Source: Maylandia zebra
Taxonomy: Eukaryota; Chordata; Actinopteri; Cichliformes; Cichlidae
Assembly (NCBI RefSeq): GCF_041146795.1
Contig: NC_135176.1
Location: 34,504,531 to 34,568,530, forward strand
DNA: 64,000 nucleotides
Direction: 5' to 3'
The notes below the pieces were generated by a model, which saw only the letters and a list, made by a program, of their open reading frames with translations, had not been told where the DNA came from and made no database searches. A program made the position numbers and the translations under genes. This document shows, piece by piece, positions 36,966 to 47,835 of this stretch; position 1 is the first letter of the stretch, and every line of letters begins with the position of its first letter.

Positions 36966-37601
36966 CTGTCAGGAGACCCAGGACCCTGACAGAAACAGTA
37001 TAAATGGAAGCGCTGCACAGACTAAATAATCGACTCGATCTTTGAGGAAACAAAGAGAATACCAAAGGTGGGAAAAACCCACAGTGTGTTTCGGTTAAAA
37101 AGGAAAGCATCTGAAAGGGCTCCTCTAAACGCTCTTCCTCACTGAGAACCAAAACAGAACCTCAAACGTATTCAGCTGAAGAACGACATCAATGCAGAGC
37201 TGTGGCTTCTGAGGTATCTGGAGTATTTTCTGCTTTCCTGTAAAACTCCAGGGAATGCAGGAAGCTTGCTCCGAGCTTACAGGAACCGACAGTCGAACTG
37301 GCTGAACAGGATCAAAAGATTTCACCTGAGCTCAGTTTCACTCATCAGGTAAAGGCTGTGGACCGCAGTGAGCGTCGATCAGTAAAAACAGTAGAGTTTG
37401 TACTTTACTGTCTGTGTGTGGTTTCTTCATGTCAGAACACCAACAGCTGCTCATTGTTGGGTTGTGACCTTTCAATATGAACACCTGTAACTTCATATTG
37501 TCAGGTCTGACACCAACCACAGGTTTTCTCAGCAGGAACAATCAAAGCCTTTGTTTTCCTGCAGACTGTGTAAAATAAATCTGTTTCCAGCTCTGCGTGG
37601 T

Positions 37602-38187
37602 AGGGCTGGCTATCGACGTCGACTTCTGCGTTCAATTTGATTGAATTCAGACTCAGGCGGTCAGAAACATCTTATTTATTCATTTATCAGCACTTATCCA
37701 TATTTAATATCCATATATTAAACCGAAGCTGACACTGTGAGACTTCATCAGAGGTGTGAGCGCCACAGCAGAGGCCTTTGTGTCAAAGTAACTGAGGATC
37801 AAACAGACACACATGAAGCAGATGTTCTGGCTTCTTATAGCAAATAACCTTAAAATATTCTGCAGTAGAACAAAAACTGAAGCAAACCATGAATCAACAC
37901 GAACACAACAGCAGACTGGTGCATAATGAGCAGAGAATAATGCAGAAAACAGAGATTTGATGGTAAACTGGTCTGTGAGTACAGAGACAGAGCCGTGCAG
38001 GAAGTGGGATTTTATCGTGGTGGAAGCAAAACAGCCAAAGTCAGAGTGAGAGTGACGATGTTTATCATCATCCTCTTTTGCTGCTGCTTCAGTGAATGTT
38101 GGTCAGATTGATGAAACCTGCAGCATCAGAGTCAGTGAGCTGTCAGCTTTTAGCCCCGACGGCGTGTCCGTGCCGTCACACAGGACA
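37602..38187 (+). mobile_element. hAT-like element, truncated copy in arm 1
   Basis: Starts TAGGGCTGGCTATCGACGTC and is the inverse of 52,615-53,192. Internal sequence (GAGGCCTTTGTGTCAAAGTA, ATATTCTGCAGTA, GCTTTTAGCCCCGAC) is shared with the hAT at 51,538-52,606, so all are one family. The second TIR is missing. Confidence 0.6.
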
Positions 38188-38227
38188 CAGCCAGCTTGTA
38201 AGCTTTGTAATCCTGAGCAGCACAAAC

Positions 38228-38246
38228 ATGGCCGGCACCAAAGCTC
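38228..38246 (+). pseudogene. gimap: Orphan GIMAP first exon
   Basis: ATGGCCGGCACCAAAGCTC then GTAAGT; encodes MAGTKA plus one base, as in GIMAP D. Homology to 51,340-51,475 covers ~40 bp upstream and ~85 bp of intron, and then ends in an L2 fragment. No GIMAP main exon follows on the plus strand before 58,845, past another first exon. It is probably dead, though it keeps an intact donor. Confidence 0.7.
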
Positions 38247-38350
38247 GTAAGTACATTTAAAACTTTTGATTTACTGTTTAGACAAACTTTCTATCATAAA
38301 ATACAATCTAGATAAAAAGTAGAAGTTAAACCTTTACTCAAAAAGCATCT

Positions 38351-38630
38351 CTAGACCCAGCAGTCTTAGCTAATTATAGGCCAATCTCCAACCTTCCTTT
38401 ATATCAAACATCCTTGAAAGAGTAGTTGTCAAACAGCTAACAGATCATCTGCAGAGGCTTATTTGAAGAGTTTCAGTCAGGTTTCAGAGCTCATCACAGC
38501 ACAGAAACAGCTTTAGTGAAGGTTACAATGATCTTATGGCCTCTGACAGTGGACTCATCTCTGTGCTTGTCCTGCTAGACCTCAGTGCAGCGTTCGATAC
38601 TGTCGACCATAATATATTGTTTGTGACTTG
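38351..38630 (+). pseudogene. L2/Maui-type LINE RT fragment
   Basis: Frame-shifted reading gives NYRPISNLP, ILERVVVKQLTDHL, FQSGFRAHHSTETAL and VLLDLSAAFDTVDHNI, the early RT motifs of L2-clade LINEs including the first catalytic Asp region. Several small deletions break it. Confidence 0.7.
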
Positions 38631-38639
38631 AGCCTAGGC

Positions 38640-38944
38640 TAGTGTAAATGGCACCGGTGTGCACGGCTCGCCGTCCACGGCTGTTGGATCCACTTTTGGT
38701 CTCCATGTTTTTATTGTTTTTGTCACTTTTATTGAACCACGCTGACTCTCTACTGACCTACGATCGTGAAACTCTGTTAGATATTCAACTTGCCTTGCGG
38801 GCGCAAGGCTGGAGCTGAACAACAACACCCTGATAACGACTGTGTTGAGTCTGTTCTTCCCATTCCATGCAAGGCCACCTGTGTTGGCTGGAAGACTGTT
38901 TACTTAGCCTGGCAGGGTGAAGGACACTGTCTCAGCTGAACTCT

Positions 38945-38984
<40 letters not shown>

Positions 38985-39175
38985 TGATATGCACACACTC
39001 ATCCCCCCTCCCTTTCCAAACGCCTTCAACGCTTATTCCCCTCCGATGCTGACGGTGGATCATGGAGACCAGCGCACAGGCTGCAGGCCCGGATGTACTG
39101 TCTAAATCGGCTGTCTCTCACCCTTTACCCCCCCTGTTGCTTGTCATGTGTTTCTTTGGTGTATTAAGAGTTGTT
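38640..39175. other. Unassigned, with (CA)n at 38,949-38,978
   Basis: Probably retroelement 5' sequence, judged by its neighbours, but no motif was recognised apart from the CA microsatellite. Confidence 0.35.
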
Positions 39176-39335
39176 TCATGTGCAGAGGTGTTTTTTTCTG
39201 TTCTCAAACTGATCTCCCTGTTGGAGCTCAGTCTGGGGGAGTTATTTTTTCTCCTTATCTTTCCTCATGTGGTGCATTTTCCATTGTTAGACCTCTCTGA
39301 CCTGTCTCCCCATGTGATGTTTTGTGTCATGTATG
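39176..39335 (+). repeat. Interspersed repeat, copy of 10,860-11,150
   Basis: Same blocks as the minus-strand copy near the dach promoter (TTCTGTTCTCAAACTGATCT and others). Confidence 0.65.
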
Positions 39336-39919
39336 TATCGTCGGAGGGTAAGATGGCGCCGCCATTGCGTGCAATAGGTCGGCAGCCTTATGAAAGTGGC
39401 ATTTCTGGTAAAAAAAAAACAACTACTAAGTAAAAAACTACATTTTCCACGAAAATGACATCACTTCCGGTTTCGGGCAGGTAATGGCGGAAATGTGATA
39501 GTTCGCACTGACGTCTATTCCAATGTAGGAAGTGTTACGAACAGCTGATCGGATCGGCAAAGCGTGTTTATGTTTTTGTTCCTGCAAGCGCTTTGATGCA
39601 GTTTTTGCAAAGCTATATGTGGAAGGAAACCATGACCGAGGACAAGCTGATGACATGAGATGTAAGTACAACTCCTCCGGTTTCATATGCAAAAAAAATT
39701 ATTGCGCTAGCTTAGTGGTTCCGGTTCTACGGGGATTTAAAAATAGTTACGCATTCCCATATATCATTGTGATGTTGTTTATTCTATTACTCTTGTTCTC
39801 TTCTGCTTGTTTTCTTTTTTCTTTCTCAGCAGGTGATCCAGGTGATTGATATATGCATTTTCTTTTTCTTTTTTTTCTTTTTCTGCCCATTCTGTTGGTT
39901 TTTGGTTTTTCTCTTCTCA
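39336..39919. other. No recognised feature
   Basis: Unassigned; ends in a pyrimidine-rich tract that precedes the repeat at 39.92 kb. Confidence 0.35.
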
Positions 39920-40140
39920 GCTGTTTCTCTTTCCCTCTTTCTTTCTCCCCTTCTTTCCCCCAGTCAAGTCTGTCCCGTATTCAGCAAGTGAAAATAAAAT
40001 AAACAATAAAAGGTGAATCAAATGGACCATTACGGCGAGGCTGGGATGGTCAATTTGGTAAAGTAAATCCGTTGGGCATCTTTCTTTGCCTTTAGACAAC
40101 AATTCTGATGCAAAAGAGCCAAACGGGACAGGCAAAAAAA
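39920..40140 (+). repeat. Interspersed repeat, copy of 7,841-8,058
   Basis: Same order of blocks: CCCCCAGTCAAGTCTGTC, GTGAATCAAATGGACCATTA, AAGTAAATCCGTTGGGCATC, CCAAACGGGACAGG. Confidence 0.7.
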
Positions 40141-40314
40141 ATAAATAGCTACGCAAAACGGATCGTGCCCGTGCCGACCGGCTTTAAAGGGTTAAAGTAC
40201 AATCCTTAATGTTTTCTGTGTGTGTGGTGGGGGGCGCCAGAGGGAGTGTTCGCCCAGGGCGCCAAACAGGCTAGGACCGCCACTGGGTGGAAGAAAAGTC
40301 TAAACGCAATCGTT

Positions 40315-41111
40315 ATCAACAAATGTAGCATATTTGCAGCTCTGGAGGCCAGGATTACTGAATTGGAGACTCGGCTTCGCACCCTTCATTCACCCATAGC
40401 TAGCCAGGCCCCTGTAGCTGGTGCAGCCGAAGATAGCGTAGGCCCGCTAGCTGTTCCCTGGCAGACCCCAAGCAGCTGGGGAAAGAGGGCGGCTGGGTGA
40501 CGGTGAGGAGGAAGCATAGTCCTAAACAGAAGCCCCAGGTACACCACCAACCCGTTCATGTGTCTAACCGTTTTTCCCCACTCGGCGACACACCCGCCGG
40601 GGGTCAAACTCTGGTAATTGGTGATTCTGTTCTCAGACATGTGAAGCTAGAGACACCGGCAACCATAGTCAATTGTCTTCCAGGGGCCAGAGCAGGCGAC
40701 ATTGAAGGAAATTTAAAACTGCTGGCTAAGGGTAAACGTAAATTCAGTAAGATCATAATTCACGTCGGCAGTAATGACACCCGGTTACGCCAATCGGAGG
40801 TCACTAAAATCAATATTGAATCGGTGTGCAACTTTGCCAAAACAATGTGGGACTCTGTAGTTTTCTCTGGTCCCCTCCCCAATCAGACCAGGAGTGACAT
40901 GTTTAGCCGCATGTTCTCCTTAAATTGCTGGCTGTCTGAGTGGTGTCCCAGAAACGATGTGGGCTTCATAGATAATTGGCAAACCTTCTGGAGGAAACCT
41001 GGTCTTGTTAGGAGAGACTGCATCCATCCCACTTTGGATGGAGCAGCTCTCATTTCTAGAAATATGGACAAATTTATTAAACCCCCCCAAAATATAAAAA
41101 TAAATAAATAA
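40315..41111 (+). pseudogene. L2/Maui-type LINE ORF1 with SGNH esterase domain
   Basis: A coiled-coil-like start (ALEARITELETRLRTL, ~40,340-40,380) leads, after one frame change near 40,480, into a 204-codon frame ending at 41,111. That frame carries the SGNH/GDSL esterase blocks: [12 protein letters not shown] (Ser block), [16 protein letters not shown] (Asn block) and DCIHPTLDG (Asp-His pair). ORF1 proteins of L2/CR1-clade LINEs carry such an esterase plus a coiled coil, probably for RNA or lipid interaction in the RNP. The esterase residues are intact; the N-terminal shift and absent RT make it non-autonomous. Fragments of the same protein lie at 0.7-1.06 kb and 21.65 kb. Confidence 0.78.
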
Positions 41112-41154
41112 AATAACTGTCTTTACTCAAGGAGTTCCACATCTGGGTCCATTC

Positions 41155-41760
41155 AAACCCTGAGACCCTTCCGTGTGCACAGGGGGAATCTGCTCTCATC
41201 TGTGAACAGCACTCGGTGGTGGACCTGTCAGTTCTGACAGGCTATAGAAAATGCAAACTGGGGACAAATAGAGGATATTGGTTCCTCAAGTCACCCTCAT
41301 GAAGTCTGTTTCTGATTGGTTGGTTAGAAAAGGACTACTGGAGGTCATTTTGCAGTTCCGCCAGTGTAATGCTGCTCGTCCTTGTGCAAAGCCGCAGATA
41401 TTGGTCCTGTTGATCAGTTGAGGGCCTTTTATGGCTGTGTGCAGCTCTCTCAGTCTCATTGTCCTGGAGTTTGACCAAGCATTTTGAGGTGGTTTTCTTG
41501 GACTCAAAGTTTTGTTTTTTGGATTTCAAAAATGGTTTGAAGTGCATGCTCTGCATTATTTTGTTCTCAGTTCAGTATTTGCTAGTGCGTCTGAGTTTTT
41601 TTAAAATATATATATCTATATATTTCTAGTTCACGGGTTCTCAGTGATTTGTCCTGAGCATATGTAAGTAAGTATTTACATGCCATCCTGAGGAGCTGGA
41701 CTACCTGTTAAACCTCTGTACCACCTCATGCCAATGCAAGAAAAAAAAAGTCAAGGAAGA
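41155..41760 (+). repeat. Interspersed repeat, unassigned
   Basis: Wording such as GGGGAATCTGCTCTCATCTG, GAAGTCTGTTTCTGATTG, GGAGGTCATTTTGCAG and CTGGACTACCTGTTAAACCT recalls a repeat I believe is common in fish genomes. There is no coding signal here and I cannot name the family. A short TATA-rich insert lies at ~41,600-41,625. Confidence 0.4.
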
Positions 41761-42135
41761 AAAAAGAAAAATCAACAGTGACATCAAAGACCTGAAGTAA
41801 GTTTAATATCACCCTCTGTGTCTCTGTGGTTTTTGCAAGCCGTAACCAATTTACAATTAGATTTACAGAAATCACAAATGCAAAGTATGAAAGGAGTAGA
41901 ATAATTTCTGTACCTTTTACACATGAGAAATCAAGGAAAAATGTTTTCCCACTAATAAAAGTGACATTAAATACATACATACATACACATTGAGATCAGG
42001 AGCACCGCAGACAGTCATCTGAAAGTTAGAAGTCACTAATAATGACGATCATCAGCTCCCAAATACACACTGAGTAACCTTGTTGTAAAGAACTCCCACA
42101 AAAACTCTCAAATCGTGATTAAATACCAACAGTTT
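41761..42135. other. 3' flank of GIMAP C
   Basis: AT-rich, with a short (CATA)n run near 41,970-41,990. No poly(A) signal could be assigned confidently. Confidence 0.4.
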
Positions 42136-42950
42136 TCACAGTATAACGCATTCTCCTTGTTTCATTGCCACAACAGCAATTGCCACTCCTGCTCCCAGGG
42201 CTGATCCCACTGGTCCTAATATGAATCCAACACCTGCTCCTATCCCAGCAGCCTTCAGGAACTTCGCCCGTCTTCTCGCTTCTTCTTCTCCCATGTCTGG
42301 ATTTGCTTTCCGAAGTCGTTTCATCTCTTCTCTGATGGCTCTCTCAGCTTCCTGCAGCATGTCATTGGTGTAGTATGTTGCTCCATTTCTCTGAACCATG
42401 GTGTTGATCTTCTCCAGCAGCTCTTTGACCTGAGAGCGATCCTCACTCTTGTTGTTAAAAACATGATATCTTCCTCCGCACTGACTGATGAAGCGATGCA
42501 GAGGCCGATTTCCACTGATTGAGCTGTAGATGTCGACTCCGTCTTGCAGGTTGTCTCCATACGTGAACAAGACCATAATATAACGTGCTGCATCTTCTCC
42601 AAACATCTTCTGAAGAATTTTAATCGTTTCTTCTTCTTCGCTTGTGAATCTGGTCGACTGGATCACAACCAGAAACACATGAGGACCAGGAGCAGCAAAG
42701 GTGATGCATCTAACAATCTGTGTAACCACCTGATCTACAGACAGGGTGGTGTCAAATAGACCTGGAGTATCAACCACAGTCAGTGTATGACCATCCACCT
42801 GGGCTGTTTCTTGCTGACACTCCAATGTTACAGAAGAAAAAGAAGAAAAAGACTGAAAAGCTTCTCTTCCTAAGATGGTGTTTCCCGCTGCACTCTTCCC
42901 TACTCCAGCTTTCCCAAGCAGCACCATCCTCAGGTGGAGGTCCTTTGCAT
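42136..42950 (-). CDS. gimap: GIMAP C, main exon (AIG1-type GTPase)
   Basis: The acceptor TTCAACAG (minus) opens the exon at 42,950. With 47,235-47,253 the coding length is 834 nt, 277 aa; the intron is 4.28 kb. Motifs: P-loop GKAGVGKS (first Gly of the motif at residue 19), VVDTPGLFD, PGPHVFLVV, FTYGDNL and QRNGATYYTNDMLQEAERAI. It is slightly shorter than its paralogues because the basic run before the Gly/Ala segment is EEARRRAKFLKA, lacking the (E)RKNK block. The hydrophobic segment is GIGAGVGFILGPVGSALGAG, and the last residues are ECVIL, a CaaX-like motif with terminal Leu. It is head to head with GIMAP D. Nothing suggests inactivation. Confidence 0.92.
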
Positions 42951-43500
42951 CTGTTGAAGAAGATAAATAAATAAGGTTAGTTGGCCTTCCTGAGGCAGCT
43001 CACCACAATCGGACAGTGTAGACTTTGTGTGTAGACGTGATTCAGCCTCAACCTTGGCAGATTAGTGTCTCTGTGGCGGTTTCTGGTGCATCGTTATGCA
43101 TGATTCTGAATATTAAGTATGTTTTAATTGTTAAACACAGAATAGTCATGATTTATATGTGATTTTGCTGATAGTCACTGATCAGAATATTATCGGGTGT
43201 AAGTTTAACCAATATAAAAAATAAGAAAATATCCATCGGCCATCTTTTTGTGCTCGTCTCAGGCCGGGTCACGGGACCAGCAGCATTAGCAGAGAAGCCT
43301 AGACCTTCCTCACCCCAGCCACCTCCTGCAGCTTGTCCACGGGGACACCAAGGCATTCCCAGGCCAGCCGAGGTCCCCCCCAGGACCTCTTCCCTGTGGG
43401 ACATGCCCTATACACCTGTCCCAGAAGGCATCCTAGTCAGATGTCCAACATACCTCAACTGGCTTGTATTCCTGTTCTTGTTCTTTCGGTCACTACCCAA

Positions 43501-43905
43501 AACTCAAGTCAAGTCAAGTCAAGTCAAGTCAACTTTATTTGTCAATTCTGCCACATGTACAGGACATACAGAGAATAGAAATTTCGTTACTCTCAAACCC
43601 TAGATGAAATAGCAAATGAACATTTAAATATAAGAGAGTGATTAAAAAATGCAAATAAAATAATTAAAAAGTAAAAATTTAAATAAATACAATACAAATG
43701 AACAAGAAAGCTATACAATATACAATATACAATATTCAGGTAAGGGTAAATGACATTGAGTGTAAACCAGGCAGAGTAGTGCAAATAGGCAAATAGTGCA
43801 AATGGAGATTTAGTAGTGTACGGTAAGAGATAGTGTAACAACAAAGTCTTATGAGGTAGTGGCAGTCCAATGCTCCACAAAGTGACTGGTAACTGGTGCA
43901 GGCCA

Positions 43906-43977
<72 letters not shown>

Positions 43978-44285
43978 CAGAGTTCAGTGAGACCATGGAG
44001 GAGAGAGGGGAGAGGGGGCAGAATCGGGAGGGAGTTAAGCTTCCTGACAGCCTGATGGATGAAGCTGTCCTTCAGCCTGCTGGTCCTGGCCTGGAGACTC
44101 CGCAGTCTCCTCCCTGACGGCAGCAGCTTGAAGAAGCTTTGCATTGGGTGCGTGGGATCAGCCGCTATGCAAAGGGCTTTTTTAGTGAGACGGGTGCTGT
44201 AAATGTCCTGGAGGGAGGGGAGAGAGACACCAATGATCCTCTCTGCAGCCCTCACTATGCGTTGGAGGGTTCTATGACAGGACGC
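43501..44285 (-). mobile_element. Rex1/L2-like LINE 3' end inserted in the older LINE
   Basis: Minus strand: CNASCHRTLQRIVRAAERII, LTKKALCIAADPTHP, FKLLPSGRRLRSLQAR and LKDSFIHQAVRKLN are the C-terminal end of a CR1/L2/Rex1-group RT. It ends in a (CTTGA)n tail (43,501-43,532 as TCAAG). The host LINE is continuous on either side when compared with 28,660-28,680, so the insertion is about 785 bp. The copy is 5' truncated. Confidence 0.75.
43910..43977. repeat. (GT)n microsatellite
   Basis: About 33 pure GT units inside the inserted LINE fragment. Confidence 0.95.
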
Positions 44286-45534
44286 ATTGCAGACCATAGG
44301 TGATGGTAGGGACCCAGATCCACCGGTAAATCAAGAACTTTGCTTTTGTGCTCAAGACCCAGAGATTCTTAAACTCCTCTACTTGGAGTGAGGCATCCCT
44401 GACCCGGAGTGGGCACTCTGTGGGCTCCCGGCTGAGGACCATGGCCTCGGATTTGGAGGTGCTGATTCTCATTCTCACTGATTCCCACTTGGCTGCAAAC
44501 TGTTCCAGTGTGATCTGGAGGACATCACCTGATGAAGCCAACAGAACCACATTATGTGCGAAAAGCACAGATGAGGTTCTGAGACCACCCAAGTGGAGGC
44601 CTTCTGCCACTTGGCTACTCTTCGAAATTCTGTCCATAAAAATTCTGAAGAGAACTGGTGACGAAGAGCAGCCCTGGCAGAGTCCAACAACCACCAGTAA
44701 CAAATCCGACTTTTTGCCAGCTGTGCGGACCAAGCTCTTGCAATGGTTGTATAAGGATCAAGTGGCTCAGTGAGCCAGACAGCCCATATTCCTGAAGCAC
44801 CTCCCACAGACCACTCTGAGGGATACAGCTGAATGCCTTCTCCAAGTCCACAAAAACATGTAGACTGGTAGGACAAACAAACCTGAGGTTTGACTAACAG
44901 ACGGACTCTCCTTTACAGCACCAGGCACAGACTTTCCTGGGGAAGTTGAGGAGTGTGATCCCCCTATAGTTTACCCCTTCTTAAAGATGGGAACCACCCC
45001 CCTACAACATCCAGAGGGTTCAGGAACTCAGGGCAAACCTCATCCACCCAGGGGCCCTACCACCAAGGACTCATTTAACTGCTTCAGTGACCTTACCCCA
45101 CCAATGATTGGTGAGCCGTTCCCCTTGTCCCCAGATTCTGCTTCCTCTATTGGACATACCAGTGGGATTAAGGCGGTCCTCGAAGTATTCCTTTCACCAC
45201 AAGGCAATTTCCTCAGTCAAAGTCAACAGCAACCTGCACTACATGGTGCCATGTGCACTTATGGACGCCCTTGCGTTCGAACATGGTCCTTGTAATGGAC
45301 AAACTGTGGTTTGCACAGAAGTCCAGTAACAGAGCACCGCTGGGGTTCTGGATCCAGGCCTCACTGTCGTTGCCCACATGAGTGTTGAAGGCTCCTAGTA
45401 GGACACCTGGGGACAGTCTCCCATAAAGAGAACATAAGCAGAAAATGACTACAAACCATAATAAATCTCTTTGATGTTTGAATGCATTCAGATTTGTGAA
45501 ATAAAAGCTTCCCTCAAAAGTAAAAACTAACAAG

Positions 45535-46240
45535 CCTGTTTTGAAAATGTAAAAGGAGTAAAAGACAATATATGACAGATATCTGAAGATTCAACAGAAA
45601 ATAAAAAAGAAAATTTATTTTATGTCCAAAACAAATGTGTCACCCTGTTCGTTGGTGTGATAGGAAGGATTACATCTTTGATTGATTTTTGCTTCAGGGA
45701 TCTACATTTGGCACAGTTACACAGAAAAACCTCATTTGTTTTGTAAATGACAGTAAATGAGATTTCAGCCCATTTTCTGATTGGTGCCGTATTAATAAGC
45801 TGATTTAAGCCGTTTAAATGTCCAGTCACCACATCTACATTTTCTGCATAGTTTGCTCTTTTCTTCCACGTTGTGCAGTTTTCAGTCTTTTTTCACTATG
45901 TACATTACAGATGCGGAGTAAAAATCCAAATCTTAAATCTTACCATCATGGTAGAATGACAGTACAGTTTCACTTTTAGGGTTTTACATATCAGGAGATA
46001 ATTTCATGTTTAGGCTGTCCCACTTTAGTTCTAGTTAGTTTTGCCTCAGTGTCCATCTGCCTTTTGTTTTTTTACCAGCCTCTGATAAACGGCTCGCTGT
46101 TCGTTAAGTCATAGCTTTGCCTCCTTTTGGGTCCGCACCTGTAACTCCACACAGTCTGCAGCATCTGTCTCTGACAGCAGTTATGGATCAGTGTGACGTC
46201 ATCAGTGTGTCTGATGTCTGCAGAGTAGTTTTAGTTCACT
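45535..46240. other. GIMAP C intron, no recognised feature
   Basis: AT-rich. CCAGCCTCTGATAAACGGCT at 46,077-46,096 resembles a retroelement end also seen at 57,123-57,142. Confidence 0.35.
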
Positions 46241-46249
46241 CTCCTGCCC

Positions 46250-46690
46250 AGAGATGCTTCAGCTCATTGAGGTTTGCAGCATTCATTCATGCAAAGCGCT
46301 CTAAGCTCTGCAGCAGCTCGGTTTGTTTTACAGCTGTTCTGTTGGAGATTTGCTGCTGTGCTTGGATCTTTGTCCTGTTGATGACACAGTTTGGTCCAAG
46401 CTTTAGCTGTAGGACAGACATACACTCAAAGCCCAAATCATCGTCCTTCCACTGCGGTGCCCACAGTTCGTATGAGGTGTTTGGTTTCCTCCAAACGTGC
46501 TGCTGCTCATGATGGAGGAAACCCAAAATCCATGTTGGTCTTGCAACCTTTCCAAACCAGCCGCACTTCTTCAGTCTTTTTGTAATTGTGCTGTCGTGCA
46601 GCTCTTGGGTGTTCCTGTAAGCTTTGAACACGCTGACCTCTGGTTGAGTTTGCTGGATGTCCACGTTCAACATTGGAGTCACACTGGGTT
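46250..46690 (-). pseudogene. Tc1/mariner transposase fragment
   Basis: Minus-strand reading keeps typical Tc1 phrases: DSTITKRLKKCGWFGKVAR (DNA-binding domain end), HVWRKPNTSYE and VLQLKLGPNCVI (catalytic domain). The DDE residues and most of the domain between these are missing or shifted. An old Tc1-like copy in the GIMAP C intron. Confidence 0.65.
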
Positions 46691-46734
46691 AAATATGTAC
46701 ACTTGGGTTTTGAGGGGTATTTATTATTTTCTTC

Positions 46735-46800
46735 TTTTTTTGGGTTGTATGGAAGCCCCAAACGCAATTTCATTGTTCTTGACAATGACAATAAATAAAT
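46735..46800 (+). repeat. LINE 3' tail
   Basis: CCAAACGCAATTTCATTGTT then GACAATGACAATAAATAAATAAAT, the common 3' end of fish CR1/L2/Rex1-type LINEs. Confidence 0.55.
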
Positions 46801-47234
46801 AAATACTAAATACTAAACATCAGAAAAATGCCATTGCCATTCCATTCCAACCATTCCATTGTTGTACCAACAAGGAAGAGAACGCTAACCACAAACTGGC
46901 TGAGCAGGTTTACTGTATGCGCATCAAAATAAATCTCCTAAATCAGTCTGTCACCGCTGCAGACACCAACCACGGTCTTTTATGGTTTGGTTCCTGCAAG
47001 CCATGTAAAATAAATCTGTTTCCAGCACTGCATGGAGCACATGTTTCAGGATTTTGAGCTTCAAACAAATGTTTCACAATAAAAACAACAGCAGGACAAG
47101 AGACATAGACACAGGACACAGAAATAACCAATCACAGTTCAGTTTAGCACGTAGGTCTTTTTAAACTTTTTATCATTTGCTATATAACGTTTGTCTAATC
47201 AGTAAATCAGGATAAAAGTTGTAAATGTACTTAC

Positions 47235-47253
47235 GAGCTAGTGTGTCGGCCAT
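47235..47253 (-). CDS. gimap: GIMAP C, 19-nt first coding exon
   Basis: ATGGCCGACACACTAGCTC then GTAAGT (minus); encodes MADTLA plus one base. Downstream intron sequence is homologous to that of GIMAP D (ACTGAACTGTGATTGGTTAT, GCTGGAAACAGATTTATTTT). Confidence 0.85.
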
Positions 47254-47440
47254 GTTTGTTAAAAAGCTTTGCACTGCTGCTCTGTGCTGTACCGACGGGA
47301 TTGGTCCTTCCTTTAATACAACTGTATCTAATGCAACAACAACACTTAGTTAAAGATGCTGCAGGGCAGGTTCCAAAGAGAAACCCGCTGTCATTGGCCA
47401 GCCACACAGTGATGTCACAGTATAAACAACCTGAAGTCCC
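47254..47440 (-). promoter_or_regulatory. GIMAP C promoter region
   Basis: Contains TGTATTAAAGGAAGGACCAA (47,301-47,320, minus), the counterpart of the boxes upstream of A and B. Further out are CTGCCCTGCAGCATCT and CTGTGACATCACTGTGTGGC, matched in the D promoter near 51,080 and 51,025. Confidence 0.6.
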
Positions 47441-47835
47441 AGAATGACGCTGAGCCTGAAATTTCTCTTTTAGAGGAAATCTTACCCTGGTTTAGTATCA
47501 GACAGACAGCAGGTCACGCCACGGGAAATCCATCAGCCCCACCTGACCCCTCAACATCACAGATTCTGGCCATATAACCTAAGGTATGTTTCATGGAGCC
47601 ATGCAAAATTCATGTTCATGCAGGAAGGTATCTTCTCTGTTTTATTCCAGGAAGAGGAGCAGATAGAAGGCAAGGTTAGACATGAACAGAGAGAGGAGAA
47701 GATCCGGCAGGACTGCCACGTCGCTTCCAGAAGAATATAATAATAGTAGTCATAATAATACTTCTTTTTCTTGTAGCATAAAACTGTAGGGCCTGCTGCA
47801 GGGTCATCCTTCGTGTGAAGCAGACGGCTGATTTC
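47441..47835. other. GIMAP C/D intergenic, no recognised feature
   Basis: Unassigned sequence upstream of the GIMAP C promoter. Confidence 0.35.

Larger units (their letters stand above)
36256..38187. repeat. Inverted duplication, arm 1 (right part)
   Basis: 36,256-36,965 is the inverse of about 59,545-60,230; 37,060-38,187 is the inverse of about 52,612-53,730. Two open frames of 66-67 codons (37,125-37,325 and 37,338-37,541, minus) are identical in translation to 53,468-53,668 and 53,252-53,455 (plus). Arm 1 lacks everything between 53,730 and 59,545 of arm 2, which includes the minisatellite and most of the GIMAP D coding exon. About 95 bp of unrelated sequence stands in its place. Confidence 0.85.
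43230..45530 (-). pseudogene. Decayed LINE related to the one at 28-30 kb, split by another LINE
   Basis: Minus-strand pieces match the better copy: 45,340-45,440 has the endonuclease motif [14 protein letters not shown] (usually GDFNAHVG; the catalytic Asp is lost). Then 44,290-44,880 carries RT blocks QGCSSSPVLF, LFAHNVVLLASSG (FADD changed to FAHN) and STSKSEAMVLS. The 3' end reappears at 43,240-43,500 (CACCCCAGCCACCTCCTGCA region). Frame breaks and lost catalytic residues show an old copy. The gap 43,501-44,285 is a later insertion. Confidence 0.8.

Noticed and set aside
37125..37541. Two conserved 66-67-codon proteins, repeated at 53.25-53.67 kb
   Set aside because: Identity between the copies is explained by the recent inverted duplication; both overlap intronic DNA, and nothing else supports coding.
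43593..44297. 234-codon protein with a poly-His-Thr run
   Set aside because: The HT run is the (GT)n microsatellite and the rest is the C-terminal part of a LINE RT inserted into another LINE.
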